Source: Lachnospiraceae bacterium MA2020 (GTDB taxonomy: Bacteria > Bacillota > Clostridia > Lachnospirales > Lachnospiraceae). Taken from it: 64,000 nucleotides of DNA. This document shows, piece after piece, positions 7,573-15,305 of this stretch. The DNA lies in assembly GCA_000746015.1 (NCBI GenBank), contig KN050797.1:54675-118674 (forward strand), written 5' to 3'. The notes under the pieces were generated by a model. That model saw only the letters and a list, made by a program, of their open reading frames with translations. It was not told where the DNA came from and searched no databases. Position 1 is the stretch's first letter, and each line of letters opens with the position of its first letter. A program made the position numbers and the translations under genes.

Positions 7573-9042
7573 ATGAAAGGTCTTTTCAAGAAACTTGCGG
7601 TGGGATTTATGGTATCTGCTATGGTGCTTACATCTAGCTTACCTGTAATGGCAGAGTCAATCACGATTACAAATCAGAACAATAACGAGGGAGATATTGC
7701 TAAAATTGACTACACATACTATCAGATAATGAAGGCTGATATCCTCAGTGTAACAAATAATGGTGCAGATCAGAGTGGAACAGCAGCTTACTATGTAGAA
7801 AGCGAAGCTCTTGCAGATTTAATTTCAAAGACAGGTCTTTTTAAGGTTGAGAAGGTTTCATCAGGCGATAGATGGAATGTAACACTTGTTTATGAAGGTG
7901 AGGATGCAGCAGCTAAAATCGTTGAGGCATTTGATAAAGATGCAATTAAGAATGCTGTTACAGTAACTGGTGTATTCGATAATATCGGTGCAGATGGAAA
8001 GGCTCAGAAAACAGCCACAAAGGATGGACTTGATGCAGGCTACTATCTTGTGCTTTCAAGCCTTGGTACAAAGGCAGCAATTCAGACATTGGGCAATGTT
8101 ACAATCAACGAGAAGAATACATATCCTACTGTTCAGAAGACAGATGATAAGGATTATGATTCAATGTTTGACTTTGATAAGCCTATTAATTACACAATTT
8201 CAGTTAATATCCCTGCAAATGTGGCAGAGAAGGATATTGAAGTTTATGATAAGGCTTCAGTAGGCATCACAATTGATACTAGTGACAAGGCTGTAGAGGC
8301 ATATCTTGGTGGAACTAAGGTAGATGATTACACTTGGACAAAGGTTGATGAAAAATCAGATGCTCAGTATAATGTTTATAAGCTTGTAATTAAAGCAGAA
8401 AATGTTGTTAAGTGCAAGGGTCAGACTGTTGAATTTAAGTATAAAGGTACGATCAATGATAAGGCAGTAGTACTTGTTCCTGAGAAAAATACAGCTTACA
8501 TCCAGTATGATAATTACACATCATCAGAGACTGAGCCTGTAGAGGTTGAAACTCTTGGATTTAAGCTTCTCAAGATTGACGGTGCTAATAAGAAGCCTAT
8601 CAGTGGTGCTGAGTTTACACTTTGGGATGCTGATAATAACGGTAATCAGATTAAGGTAGTTGCATGTGAAGCAGTAGTTTCAGGTAACAAGATTCCGGCA
8701 TATCGTGTGGCTAAGGATGGCGAGACAGGCGTAAATATCGCAGTAGATAGTAATGGTGAGGCTTTTATAGTTGGTCTTGATGCCAAGACATATTGGCTCC
8801 AGGAGGAAGTTGCTCCTACAGGTTACAACAAGCTTGTTTCAAGAGTATCAGTAACTATCAACACTAAAGATATCAATAATCAGGTTATCGATCATCTCGA
8901 GACAACAATTGTTGAGAATAATCAGGGTTCTGTACTTCCTTCAACCGGTGGTATCGGTACAACTATTTTCTACCTTGTAGGCGGATTCTTAATCGTAGCC
9001 GGTCTTGCATGGTTTATTGTCAGAAGAAGAGTTGAGGAATAA
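7573..9042 (+). CDS. Major pilin subunit (SpaA/FimA type, LPSTG)
   Basis: A secreted shaft subunit of 489 residues polymerised by the class C sortase. The ATG at 7573 is chosen because AGGAG at 7561-7565 is seven bases away; further upstream in-frame starts lack this. The signal peptide is MKGLFKKLAVGF followed by a hydrophobic core ending VMAES (about residues 1-28). A pilin-motif-like YPTVQK lies near residue 184, giving the lysine for intersubunit linkage. A Cna_B/SpaA domain starts near 330 (GFKLLKIDGANKKPISGAEF) and includes an E-box YWLQEEVAPTGYNKL near 407. LPSTGG starts at residue 455, then a membrane helix and RRRVEE. The post-signal TGGIGT matches that of the adhesin, so both are likely substrates of the same sortase. 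Intramolecular isopeptide bonds are expected from the family. Confidence 0.9.
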   Translation: MKGLFKKLAVGFMVSAMVLTSSLPVMAESITITNQNNNEGDIAKIDYTYYQIMKADILSVTNNGADQSGTAAYYVESEALADLISKTGLFKVEKVSSGDRWNVTLVYEGEDAAAKIVEAFDKDAIKNAVTVTGVFDNIGADGKAQKTATKDGLDAGYYLVLSSLGTKAAIQTLGNVTINEKNTYPTVQKTDDKDYDSMFDFDKPINYTISVNIPANVAEKDIEVYDKASVGITIDTSDKAVEAYLGGTKVDDYTWTKVDEKSDAQYNVYKLVIKAENVVKCKGQTVEFKYKGTINDKAVVLVPEKNTAYIQYDNYTSSETEPVEVETLGFKLLKIDGANKKPISGAEFTLWDADNNGNQIKVVACEAVVSGNKIPAYRVAKDGETGVNIAVDSNGEAFIVGLDAKTYWLQEEVAPTGYNKLVSRVSVTINTKDINNQVIDHLETTIVENNQGSVLPSTGGIGTTIFYLVGGFLIVAGLAWFIVRRRVEE

Positions 9043-9065
9043 TTACTATTAATATTTGATTTAAG

Positions 9066-9087
9066 GTGGGGGATGAGTGTCCCCCAC
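9066..9087 (+). promoter_or_regulatory. GC-rich intercistronic hairpin between major pilin and pilus sortase
   Basis: GTGGGGGA (9066-9073) pairs perfectly with TCCCCCAC (9080-9087) around a TGAGTG loop. There is no T-tract after it. Its position after the major pilin suggests an attenuator or 3' stabiliser that keeps pilin mRNA more abundant than sortase mRNA. Confidence 0.6.
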
Positions 9088-9116
9088 TTGAAAAAGTATG
9101 TTTGGGATGAAGGATT

Positions 9117-9953
9117 ATGAGTAAGAAAACGGTAAAAAACCAAATACCCAATATATTGTTCGGCTTTATTTTCGTAGTGGGCTTGTGTGTTTTTTTATAT
9201 CCTTCATTCAGTAATTATGTAAATTCAAAAAATCAGAGCCGGGCTATTTCAAATTATGAAGATATGATAGGTAATCTTACAGAAGAGGATTACAGCAAGC
9301 TTTGGCAGGCAGCGCGTTCATTTAATGAAGCTTTGGCAAAGAACCCTCTTAGTCTTACGCTCACAGATGAACAGGAGAGTGAGTACAACAATGTACTAGA
9401 TGCTACAAATACAGGAATTATTGGATATATCGAGATAGAAAACATTGGTGTAAGCCTTCCTATCTATCACGGTACAGATGAGTCAGTGCTTCAGGTCGGT
9501 ATAGGGCACTTAAAAGGAACTTCTTTTCCGACAGGTACGCCTGGAACACATACAGTGCTTTCAGGACACAGAGGATTACCCTCATCCAAGCTGTTTTCAG
9601 ATTTGGATCAGATGGTAGTAGGAGATTCATTTCTACTTCATGTTCTTGATCAGACATTTGCCTATCAGGTAGATCAGATAAATATTGTACTGCCTGATGA
9701 AACCCAGCTTTTGGGAATATATGATAAAGAAGACTATTGCACGCTTGTAACCTGTACGCCATATGGAGTCAATTCTCACAGGCTTCTGGTGAGAGGTAAG
9801 CGTGTTGAATATAATGCAGAGTCGAGACTTATAGTGGCAGCAGACGGCATACGCTATAGTCCGCTTCTGGTAGCTCCTTTTATAGGAGTTCCGATACTTA
9901 TAATATTGATAGTAGTTTATTTTGCAGTAACATCACGTCACAGGCGGAGATAA
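9117..9953 (+). CDS. srtC: Class C (pilus-polymerising) sortase
   Basis: A 278-residue membrane transpeptidase that joins pilin subunits through the pilin-motif lysine. N-terminal membrane helix about 11-31 and a second C-terminal helix about 250-272, the two-anchor layout of class C. Catalytic His151 in SGHRGL, Cys213 in TLVTCTPYG and Arg222 in NSHRLLVRGKR. The TCTPYGVNSHRLLVRG signature is diagnostic of class C. The usual lid motif Asp-Pro-aromatic is not obvious; AKNPLSL occupies the expected region, so gating may differ. AAGGA precedes the ATG. The gene follows the pilin hairpin and is five bases from the minor pilin start. Confidence 0.92.
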   Translation: MSKKTVKNQIPNILFGFIFVVGLCVFLYPSFSNYVNSKNQSRAISNYEDMIGNLTEEDYSKLWQAARSFNEALAKNPLSLTLTDEQESEYNNVLDATNTGIIGYIEIENIGVSLPIYHGTDESVLQVGIGHLKGTSFPTGTPGTHTVLSGHRGLPSSKLFSDLDQMVVGDSFLLHVLDQTFAYQVDQINIVLPDETQLLGIYDKEDYCTLVTCTPYGVNSHRLLVRGKRVEYNAESRLIVAADGIRYSPLLVAPFIGVPILIILIVVYFAVTSRHRRR

Positions 9954-9957
9954 TAAA

Positions 9958-11061
9958 ATGAGAAAGATTTTAAGCTCACATATTTACAACTTAATAGTCG
10001 CTGTTGTGGCATTGATATTGCTGGTGCTTGAGCTTCCTTCATCTGCCTTTGCAGCGGGAGATATTGATCTGTCAAAGAAGGGAAGTCTGGAGATCACATA
10101 TCAGTATCAGGAAGAGCTGATAGATGGTGTAAATTCACGTATTTATCGCGTGGCTGAGATCGACAGCGTGGGTAATTTTTCACTATTGCCGCCATATAAT
10201 GATGTCACTTCATTTCCTGTTACGGATCTTAATGAAATAGATATTCAATCTGAATGGGATGACATGCTCAATCCTATTGAGGCATATATTTATACAAATA
10301 AAATCGCACCTACAGCTTCCGCCATTACAGACAGCGAAGGAATTGCAAAATTTGAAAACCTTGACCTTGGACTTTATCTTGTGATAGCAGATTCTGTTGT
10401 AAAGGGTTATTGCACTTATACGTTCTCATCTTTCTTTATGTCTGTGCCTACAAAGGATGCAGATGGAAACTGGGTGAATGCGGTATATGATGTCATAGCG
10501 GTACCAAAATGTGAGAAATATGAAACAGAAGTACCAAAAGAGGTAGAATATAACCTCTATAAAAGATGGGATGATGACGGACATGAGAGTGTGCGCCCTA
10601 CGTCAATAGAGGTAAGTATCTATAAGGACGGTACTCTCTATAAGACAGTAACGCTTTCTTCTGAGAACAGCTGGCATTACTCCTGGAAATCAGAGCCGGG
10701 GCATAGCTGGACTATGGCAGAGCCAAATCTCACCGGATATACGATGAAGCTTACTTTAGGCGGTAATAGCTTCACACTTACAAATACATACAGCAAGAAG
10801 AAAAAGAAGCCTAAGGGAGATAATGATGAAACTCCGCCCGGAGATTCGGTAAAAATAACTACACCGCCGTCGGTAGGAGAGCGTATCCTATCTCCGATAG
10901 CAGAAGTTTTGGGAGAGATATTTGGTCCTGAATCTGATGTACTTGGTGAACGCAAGCTTCCGCAGACAGGACAGCTCTGGTGGCCGGTTTTTGTTTTGAT
11001 GATACTTGGCGTGATAAGTTTTATATATGGTTTTATCACTGACAGGATAAATGATAGGTAA
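9958..11061 (+). CDS. Minor/basal pilin with LPQTG sorting signal
   Basis: A secreted pilin of 367 residues, probably the basal subunit that ends polymerisation and anchors the fibre. Signal peptide about residues 1-32 ending SAFAAG. An N-terminal domain contains KFENLDLGLYLVIADS, the sheet edge of SpaA-like folds. A Cna_B domain starts near 200 (YNLYKRWDDDGHESVRPTSI) and ends LTLTNTY-like. A Lys/Pro-rich linker (about 281-300) resembles the proline-rich tail of basal pilins that holds the wall anchor. LPQTG begins at residue 334, preceded by SDVLGERK, and is followed by a membrane helix and DRINDR. A GGCGGAG ribosome site within the end of srtC serves it. LPQTG differs from the LPxTGG of the shaft proteins and may be the target of the third sortase. 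Confidence 0.82.
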   Translation: MRKILSSHIYNLIVAVVALILLVLELPSSAFAAGDIDLSKKGSLEITYQYQEELIDGVNSRIYRVAEIDSVGNFSLLPPYNDVTSFPVTDLNEIDIQSEWDDMLNPIEAYIYTNKIAPTASAITDSEGIAKFENLDLGLYLVIADSVVKGYCTYTFSSFFMSVPTKDADGNWVNAVYDVIAVPKCEKYETEVPKEVEYNLYKRWDDDGHESVRPTSIEVSIYKDGTLYKTVTLSSENSWHYSWKSEPGHSWTMAEPNLTGYTMKLTLGGNSFTLTNTYSKKKKKPKGDNDETPPGDSVKITTPPSVGERILSPIAEVLGEIFGPESDVLGERKLPQTGQLWWPVFVLMILGVISFIYGFITDRINDR

Positions 11062-11066
11062 GAAGT

Positions 11067-11711
11067 ATGAATTCTATCAAGGGAAAGATTTTTATGTTGA
11101 TAGGTGTGTTGTGTATAGCTGGCGCTGTAAGCCTCTATATGCACAACCGCACTGAAGATGTGATGGCCGGAGAAACGGCGGGACGCGACCTCGGAAGTGT
11201 CATGGAGCAGGTAGTAGATGGCAATAAAGAGATACCGACTTCCGGTGATATGCCGGCAGTTGATGTGAGCGGCAATACTTATATAGGTATAGTCACAGTT
11301 CCATCGCTTTCGCTTCAGCTTCCTATACAGAGAGACTGGTCTAAGGCAAACGCAAAGATTTCTCCATGCCGATACAAGGGATCTGTATATGATAACAATT
11401 TAATTGTGGCTGCGCATAATTATGAGCGTCACTTTGGACTCTTAAAAAATCTCATGAGTGGTGATGAGGTCATCATAACCGACATGGATGGACATAGCTT
11501 CTATTATCAGGTGGTAAATACTGAGATAATCGATTCATTCGGTATAGAAGAGATGGATGCAGGAGACTGGGATCTGACGCTGTTTACATGTACGGTGGGA
11601 GGTCAGTCAAGGGTTACTGTAAGATGTGCCACTACAGGCAAGATTAGAAGTGACTGGTCATCAGTAAAAACAGAATTAACAAATGCAATGTATAATGCAG
11701 CAAAGCATTAA
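11067..11711 (+). CDS. Third sortase, accessory or anchoring
   Basis: A 214-residue sortase with an N-terminal membrane helix (about 7-25). Catalytic His lies in VAAHNYERHFG, Cys in LTLFTCTVGG and Arg in QSRVTVRC, so the enzyme should be active. It lacks the class C signature and second membrane helix and the class B signature, and resembles the short class A/D-like sortases found beside pilus genes in clostridia. The close linkage to the LPQTG minor pilin (five bases) suggests it transfers the base of the pilus to the wall or loads the basal subunit. It is the last gene of the pilus operon; a strong terminator begins inside its final codon region. Confidence 0.82.
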   Translation: MNSIKGKIFMLIGVLCIAGAVSLYMHNRTEDVMAGETAGRDLGSVMEQVVDGNKEIPTSGDMPAVDVSGNTYIGIVTVPSLSLQLPIQRDWSKANAKISPCRYKGSVYDNNLIVAAHNYERHFGLLKNLMSGDEVIITDMDGHSFYYQVVNTEIIDSFGIEEMDAGDWDLTLFTCTVGGQSRVTVRCATTGKIRSDWSSVKTELTNAMYNAAKH

Positions 11712-11761
11712 TAAATACGTAAAGGGTATGGCTCAGATGGCCATACCCTTTACGTATTTAT
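11711..11761. terminator. Bidirectional terminator, 21-bp stem
   Basis: ATAAATACGTAAAGGGTATGG (21 bases, 11711-11731) pairs perfectly with 11741-11761 around a nine-base loop. It separates the convergent pilus operon and guaD. The right arm lies inside the guaD coding region and encodes its last residues. AT-rich ends give U-runs in either direction. Confidence 0.85.
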
Positions 11762-13010
11762 CAGTTATTTTTATTTCACGTTCGTTGTAAGCTGCCCGTT
11801 CGATCCTTGAAACGACGCTTACCTTGTCTGCTGTGCGGATGGCACTGTCATCAAGCACAAGTGCATCAAATTCGTATCCGTCTTCGAAACTTCCGACTTT
11901 TCCAAAGAACTTTCCGCCGCCAAGTGTAGCAATGTAGAAAGCATCAGCAAAGCTGAGAGGTTTAACATTATTGTCGATATATCTCCAATACATTTTTGAC
12001 GACTGGATTGCCAAAGTGATCTGTTTCATCATAGATATCGAGCTGCCGGCTGCAATATCTGTAGCGAGTCCGACATTTATGCCCTCCTTAAGCATAAGGC
12101 TGATAGGAGCAATACCTGATGAGAGATTGAGGTTTGACTCAGGTGAGTGTGCTACAAATGTACCACATTTTTTTAAAAGGTCTCGCTCGGCTTTGTCGCT
12201 ATAGACACAGTGAGCCATGATAGCAGGATTCTCTTTGCTTCCAAGCATGCCATTTATGTTGTAAGCATCTCCGTATCCCTTTGATGCAGGCACAAGCTCC
12301 TGTACCCATTGGATCTCGGATGGATTCTCAGAAAGGTGTGACTGTACACGAAGACCCAGTCTTTTGCGTGTCTGACCAAGCCATTCCATCATTTCATCAT
12401 CACATGAAGGTATGAATCTTGGTGTAAGTATAGGCATCGTACGATCAAATCTGCCTTCTGTTTCTTTAAGCCATTCTTCAGTAGCACTGATAGACCCTTT
12501 GATAGATTCTGAGAGACAGTCAGGACTGTTACGTGTCATGTTTACTTTGCCTACGTAGCTGATGAGGCCGCTTTTCTCCATCTTATCCATCAGAAGAAGT
12601 GTAGCATCCTTATGGATAGTACCAAATATAACGGCTCTTGTGGTAAAGCTGTTTTTGATATCATCTGCAAAGATGCTATATGCTTTTTCAGCATATTCGA
12701 TGTTTGAATACTTTGCCTCCTCAGGGAAAGTATTGTTGTTGAGCCAGTCAAGCAGCTCTTCGTCCATGTTGAAGCCCCTGAAAGAATACTGCGGAGCATG
12801 TACATGCAGATCAACGAGTCCCGGGATGATAAGTGACTCTTTTTTGTCTATAAGTTCAAAATCTCTGTATGTGGATGGTATATCATCAAAGATGCGAAAT
12901 ACTCCGCGGCTTATGCCATTTTCACATACAACATAAGAGTTTTCATATACGTTCAGAGTGCGGTCAGCATCTGAAAAAATAATGTTTCCCTTTAGTATAA
13001 AATTACCCAT
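11733..13010 (-). CDS. guaD: Guanine deaminase
   Basis: A metal-dependent amidohydrolase (425 residues) that converts guanine to xanthine in purine salvage and catabolism. Family motifs in order: PGLVDLHVHAPQYSFRG (first metal histidines), VQSHLSENPSEI, MAHCVYSD, VAHSPESNLNLSSG and GLATDIAAGSS (metal Asp). Length and the HAPQY signature fit GuaD rather than other cytosine/atrazine-type deaminases. An AGGAGG at 13015-13020 gives a clear start. Its product xanthine is the substrate of the phosphoribosyltransferase at 22689, so the two could act together, although they lie far apart. No purine riboswitch is visible upstream. The last codons lie in the terminator stem. Confidence 0.88.
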   Translation of the reverse strand: MGNFILKGNIIFSDADRTLNVYENSYVVCENGISRGVFRIFDDIPSTYRDFELIDKKESLIIPGLVDLHVHAPQYSFRGFNMDEELLDWLNNNTFPEEAKYSNIEYAEKAYSIFADDIKNSFTTRAVIFGTIHKDATLLLMDKMEKSGLISYVGKVNMTRNSPDCLSESIKGSISATEEWLKETEGRFDRTMPILTPRFIPSCDDEMMEWLGQTRKRLGLRVQSHLSENPSEIQWVQELVPASKGYGDAYNINGMLGSKENPAIMAHCVYSDKAERDLLKKCGTFVAHSPESNLNLSSGIAPISLMLKEGINVGLATDIAAGSSISMMKQITLAIQSSKMYWRYIDNNVKPLSFADAFYIATLGGGKFFGKVGSFEDGYEFDALVLDDSAIRTADKVSVVSRIERAAYNEREIKITDKYVKGMAI

Positions 13011-13064
13011 AAAACCTCCTGCGCCATCAAAAAGATTAGTAGTCTGAAAAAAGGAGCGAGTGCC

Positions 13065-13097
13065 ATTGTAGCATAATAGAATTTAAAAAGCTACAAT
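13065..13097. promoter_or_regulatory. Inverted repeat in the divergent guaD / lectin-like intergenic region
   Basis: ATTGTAGC (13065-13072) and GCTACAAT (13090-13097) form perfect 8-bp arms separated by 17 AT-rich bases. The arms look like -35 or -10 half-elements on both strands, so a regulator bound here could control both genes. A possible plus-strand -10 (TATAAT) lies at 13138-13143. Confidence 0.4.
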
Positions 13098-13191
13098 ATT
13101 CACAAAAACTTAAGTTTTATTTTAAATACAATGATGATATAATGTTAAAGGCTATGCCAAAAAGGGATATTTAAGAGGAGATTATTATTTA

Positions 13192-14370
13192 ATGAAGAAG
13201 GATTATTTATCGTTTATTATAGCGATAGCGGTTATCGTTGTTGCTCTTATAGGAGCTGTGGGACTCATTTATTCTGAGAATACCACGAAGAAGGTTGAAA
13301 CGATCGCTACTATTGAGGAGATAGTAAGTGACGATGCTGCTTCTACAAGTGTATCTGCTTCAGAAGCTGTGAGTGTAGCTTCAAGCGAGGCGTCTACAGA
13401 AGAAGAGGATGAGGTCGACGACGGCCAGTGGATAAATGATTACAAATATATACTTGATCAGATGGATGAGGAAGATTATGAGGGGTATGCCCTTATATAT
13501 GTTGATGATGATGAGATTCCTGAGCTTGTGATGCAGGGCAGGACAAGCCGCATCTATACATGGCATGATGGAGAAGTAAGTCAGCTTGCAATAGATGCAG
13601 ATAAGATGTCATTTACAGAAAAAGGTAATGAGCTTCTCAATAATGATACTTTGTATAAGATCAAAAACGGCGACTGGGTGGAAAAAGAAGGCAATTCACT
13701 TAGCGGTAATATATCCGTCATAAGTGAGTTTTATCCATACAAAGATATGATCTCTATGTTTAAGAAGGGAAATATATCTGCAAATTCTGTAAGTACAAAT
13801 GCGGTCGTATCATTTGATGATGCTGATGATAGTGAAGAGTATGATGAGAATGAGGGTGAAGGCATAAATGTTGATTACTTTAATGCCGAGGATACCAATA
13901 TCCACAAGTATGAGTTTGTTGTCGGAGATATCTCATGGACAGGCGCATATGATTCTGTGAAGCTTAATGGCAGCAATAAGTATCTTGCACGTATCACTTC
14001 TGTAGAGGAGTTTAATTATGTGAGTGAGCTTATCAAGCAGTCAGGTCTTCAGAATTATATCTTCTGGATCGGCGGAGCAAGAGATGTAGATAATTATGGT
14101 GATGATGAGTACCACTGGATAGCAAACAGTGGCGCGATAAGCAAAAATCCTATCACTACAACAGGCATATATGAAGGCGCATGGGCAAGCGGAGAGCCTA
14201 CAAGAGTAGGTAATGGCGATGTTGAAAAGAATGTTGCAGAGGATAAGCTTTGCATGTTCTATGATCTTGGTACGGATAAGTTTTACTGGAGAGACGCTCC
14301 GGATAAGATACTTAAGACTTCACCGTCGCTTGCAGGAAAGATTGCTTTTATAGTAGAGAGTGAAGAGTAA
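13192..14370 (+). CDS. Membrane-anchored/secreted protein with C-type-lectin-like domain
   Basis: 392 residues. An N-terminal hydrophobic helix (about 7-27) acts as signal peptide or anchor, followed by a Ser/Glu-rich linker to about residue 78. Residues 80-170 hold an acidic domain with ALIYVDDDEIPELVMQG, like small secreted regions in clostridial surface proteins. From about 261 the order of motifs matches a C-type lectin fold: YLARITSVEEF, then YIFWIGGARD, YHWIAN, WASGEPT, an asparagine/glutamate-rich segment, KFYWRDAPD and the closing AFIVESEE. The family's cysteines are absent, as is common in bacterial members. Ligand unknown; carbohydrate or protein binding at the cell surface is inferred. 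VSxN motifs occur around residue 200. A GAGGAG ribosome site precedes the ATG. Confidence 0.65.
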   Translation: MKKDYLSFIIAIAVIVVALIGAVGLIYSENTTKKVETIATIEEIVSDDAASTSVSASEAVSVASSEASTEEEDEVDDGQWINDYKYILDQMDEEDYEGYALIYVDDDEIPELVMQGRTSRIYTWHDGEVSQLAIDADKMSFTEKGNELLNNDTLYKIKNGDWVEKEGNSLSGNISVISEFYPYKDMISMFKKGNISANSVSTNAVVSFDDADDSEEYDENEGEGINVDYFNAEDTNIHKYEFVVGDISWTGAYDSVKLNGSNKYLARITSVEEFNYVSELIKQSGLQNYIFWIGGARDVDNYGDDEYHWIANSGAISKNPITTTGIYEGAWASGEPTRVGNGDVEKNVAEDKLCMFYDLGTDKFYWRDAPDKILKTSPSLAGKIAFIVESEE

Positions 14371-14385
14371 GATGTTTAAAAGTTT

Positions 14386-14424
14386 GAAAGGCAGGGACTT
14401 GGTCAGAGTTCCTGCCTTTCTTGT
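14386..14424. terminator. Bidirectional terminator
   Basis: GAAAGGCAGGGAC (14386-14398) pairs with GTTCCTGCCTTTC (14408-14420) with one G-U pair; T-rich flanks on both sides. It lies between the convergent lectin-like and CAP genes. Confidence 0.8.
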
Positions 14425-14432
14425 ATATAGTC

Positions 14433-14942
14433 TTAGTTGGAGAACATGTAAGCTGTTGTAAGTCTTGTACCGCTTGGAGTTTGAACAACTGATGTAGCGA
14501 TACCGATCTTTGTAAATTGACCAAAAAGCATATTGTCAAGGTGAGTTGGACTGTTACAAAGATTTGTATACATGAGGTCTGCTGCGCTTGTCTGTTCAGC
14601 GCCTGAGCCTGTGTAACCTGAATAAGTCACGTATGAAAGATTCTCGCCTCTCCATTTATTGTGAGGGATCATGTCAGCGCCCTGACTGCCGTCCGGACGA
14701 GTATGGCTCCACTTTGTAGCTGCTTCTACACTTCTTGTCTCTGCGAATGCGCAAAGAGAAGCGTCAAGAGTAAGAGCTGCAAGACCATTTTGTGCTCTGA
14801 GTGAATTAATTTTGGAGAGCATAACTGAATCAACAGATGCGGCACCTGATGCGGTAGCGCTTGATGTTGACGCGATAACTAAGACTGTTGCTAAGATGGC
14901 AACTATAAGACACTTAAAAATATTCCTTGATGTTTTTTTCAT
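14433..14942 (-). CDS. Secreted CAP (SCP/PR-1/YkwD) domain protein under riboswitch control
   Basis: 169 residues. Signal peptide about 1-32 (basic MKKTSRN, hydrophobic core, ATASGA). The rest is a single CAP domain: ML-KINSLRAQNGLAAL, the histidine in KWSHTRPDG, GENLSYV, and LCNSPTHLDNMLF, the second conserved His region. Bacterial CAP proteins are secreted; some bind lipids or peptidoglycan, but the exact activity is unknown here. The ATG at 14942 is eight bases from GAGG, whereas the ATG at 14948 is only two, so 14942 is preferred. Transcription starts at a consensus promoter about 220 bases upstream, leaving a long leader with a c-di-GMP-I riboswitch. Confidence 0.85.
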   Translation of the reverse strand: MKKTSRNIFKCLIVAILATVLVIASTSSATASGAASVDSVMLSKINSLRAQNGLAALTLDASLCAFAETRSVEAATKWSHTRPDGSQGADMIPHNKWRGENLSYVTYSGYTGSGAEQTSAADLMYTNLCNSPTHLDNMLFGQFTKIGIATSVVQTPSGTRLTTAYMFSN

Positions 14943-14965
14943 GTTCATTTCCTCGCTTTTGCTCT

Positions 14966-15060
14966 GGAAACTACGTCATGGCAGCTGGCTATCCATAACT
15001 GGACCCTGTAGTTTTGCGTCCTTACCTTACGATAAGTTTGCCCATTATGTAGTTTTCTCC
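14966..15060 (-). ncRNA. Cyclic-di-GMP-I (GEMM) riboswitch
   Basis: Read on the minus strand, the leader contains the two GEMM hallmarks in the right order: GGGCAAAC, a hairpin CUUAUC-GUAA-GGUAAG with a GNRA-type tetraloop, then GGACGCAAAAC, and a second helix ending in the AGCCAGCUGCC region. GGAGAAAACTAC at the 5' edge pairs with GTAGTTTCC at the 3' edge to close the element (P1). The P1 3' strand ends about ten bases before the GAGG ribosome site of the CAP gene, so control of translation start by RBS masking is plausible. Whether it is an ON or OFF switch cannot be decided by eye. Confidence 0.82.
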
Positions 15061-15091
15061 ATATAACAATTGATTTGTTCCTAAGACTACT

Positions 15092-15144
15092 ACGGTTCAC
15101 CATACTTTTCGTGACCAAACGATAAGCTTTCCGAAGGAGACCGT
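15092..15144 (-). ncRNA. Unassigned structured leader element upstream of the riboswitch
   Basis: On the minus strand ACGGT (15144-15140) can pair with ACCGT (15096-15092), enclosing a small UCC-UUC-GGA hairpin, a CTTATCGTT segment and a second stem GGTCAC / GTGAACC. This is a three-way-junction-like layout between the promoter and the GEMM element. It matches no riboswitch consensus that I could recall. Confidence 0.4.
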
Positions 15145-15168
15145 TAATGTTTTGTTCTTGATGTATAC

Positions 15169-15197
15169 ATAATACTGCATTTGGTATACAAAGTCAA
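15169..15197 (-). promoter_or_regulatory. Predicted sigma-A promoter of the CAP gene
   Basis: Minus-strand TTGACT (15197-15192) and TATTAT (15174-15169) with a 17-base spacer. Start of transcription expected near 15162. TGTATACA overlaps the -10 edge and start site (15162-15169), and a near copy GGTATACA (15183-15190) lies in the spacer. Confidence 0.7.
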
Positions 15198-15207
15198 TAG
15201 ACCTAAT

Positions 15208-15255
15208 GCATATTATCAAGTACATTGGTGTGTGTTTTTGTACTTGATAATATGC
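15208..15255. promoter_or_regulatory. 16-bp perfect inverted repeat between CAP promoter and kinase array
   Basis: GCATATTATCAAGTAC (15208-15223) and GTACTTGATAATATGC (15240-15255) are perfect complements around a 16-base GT/T-rich loop. The stem begins 11 bases upstream of the CAP -35 box and about 150 bp upstream of the kinase start. It may be an operator pair, or the terminator of a gene that has been lost. Confidence 0.5.
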
Positions 15256-15305
15256 CATATCTATAGCTGAAAAAGTGTAAAATAGTTATATGATAAGGAT
15301 AATCT

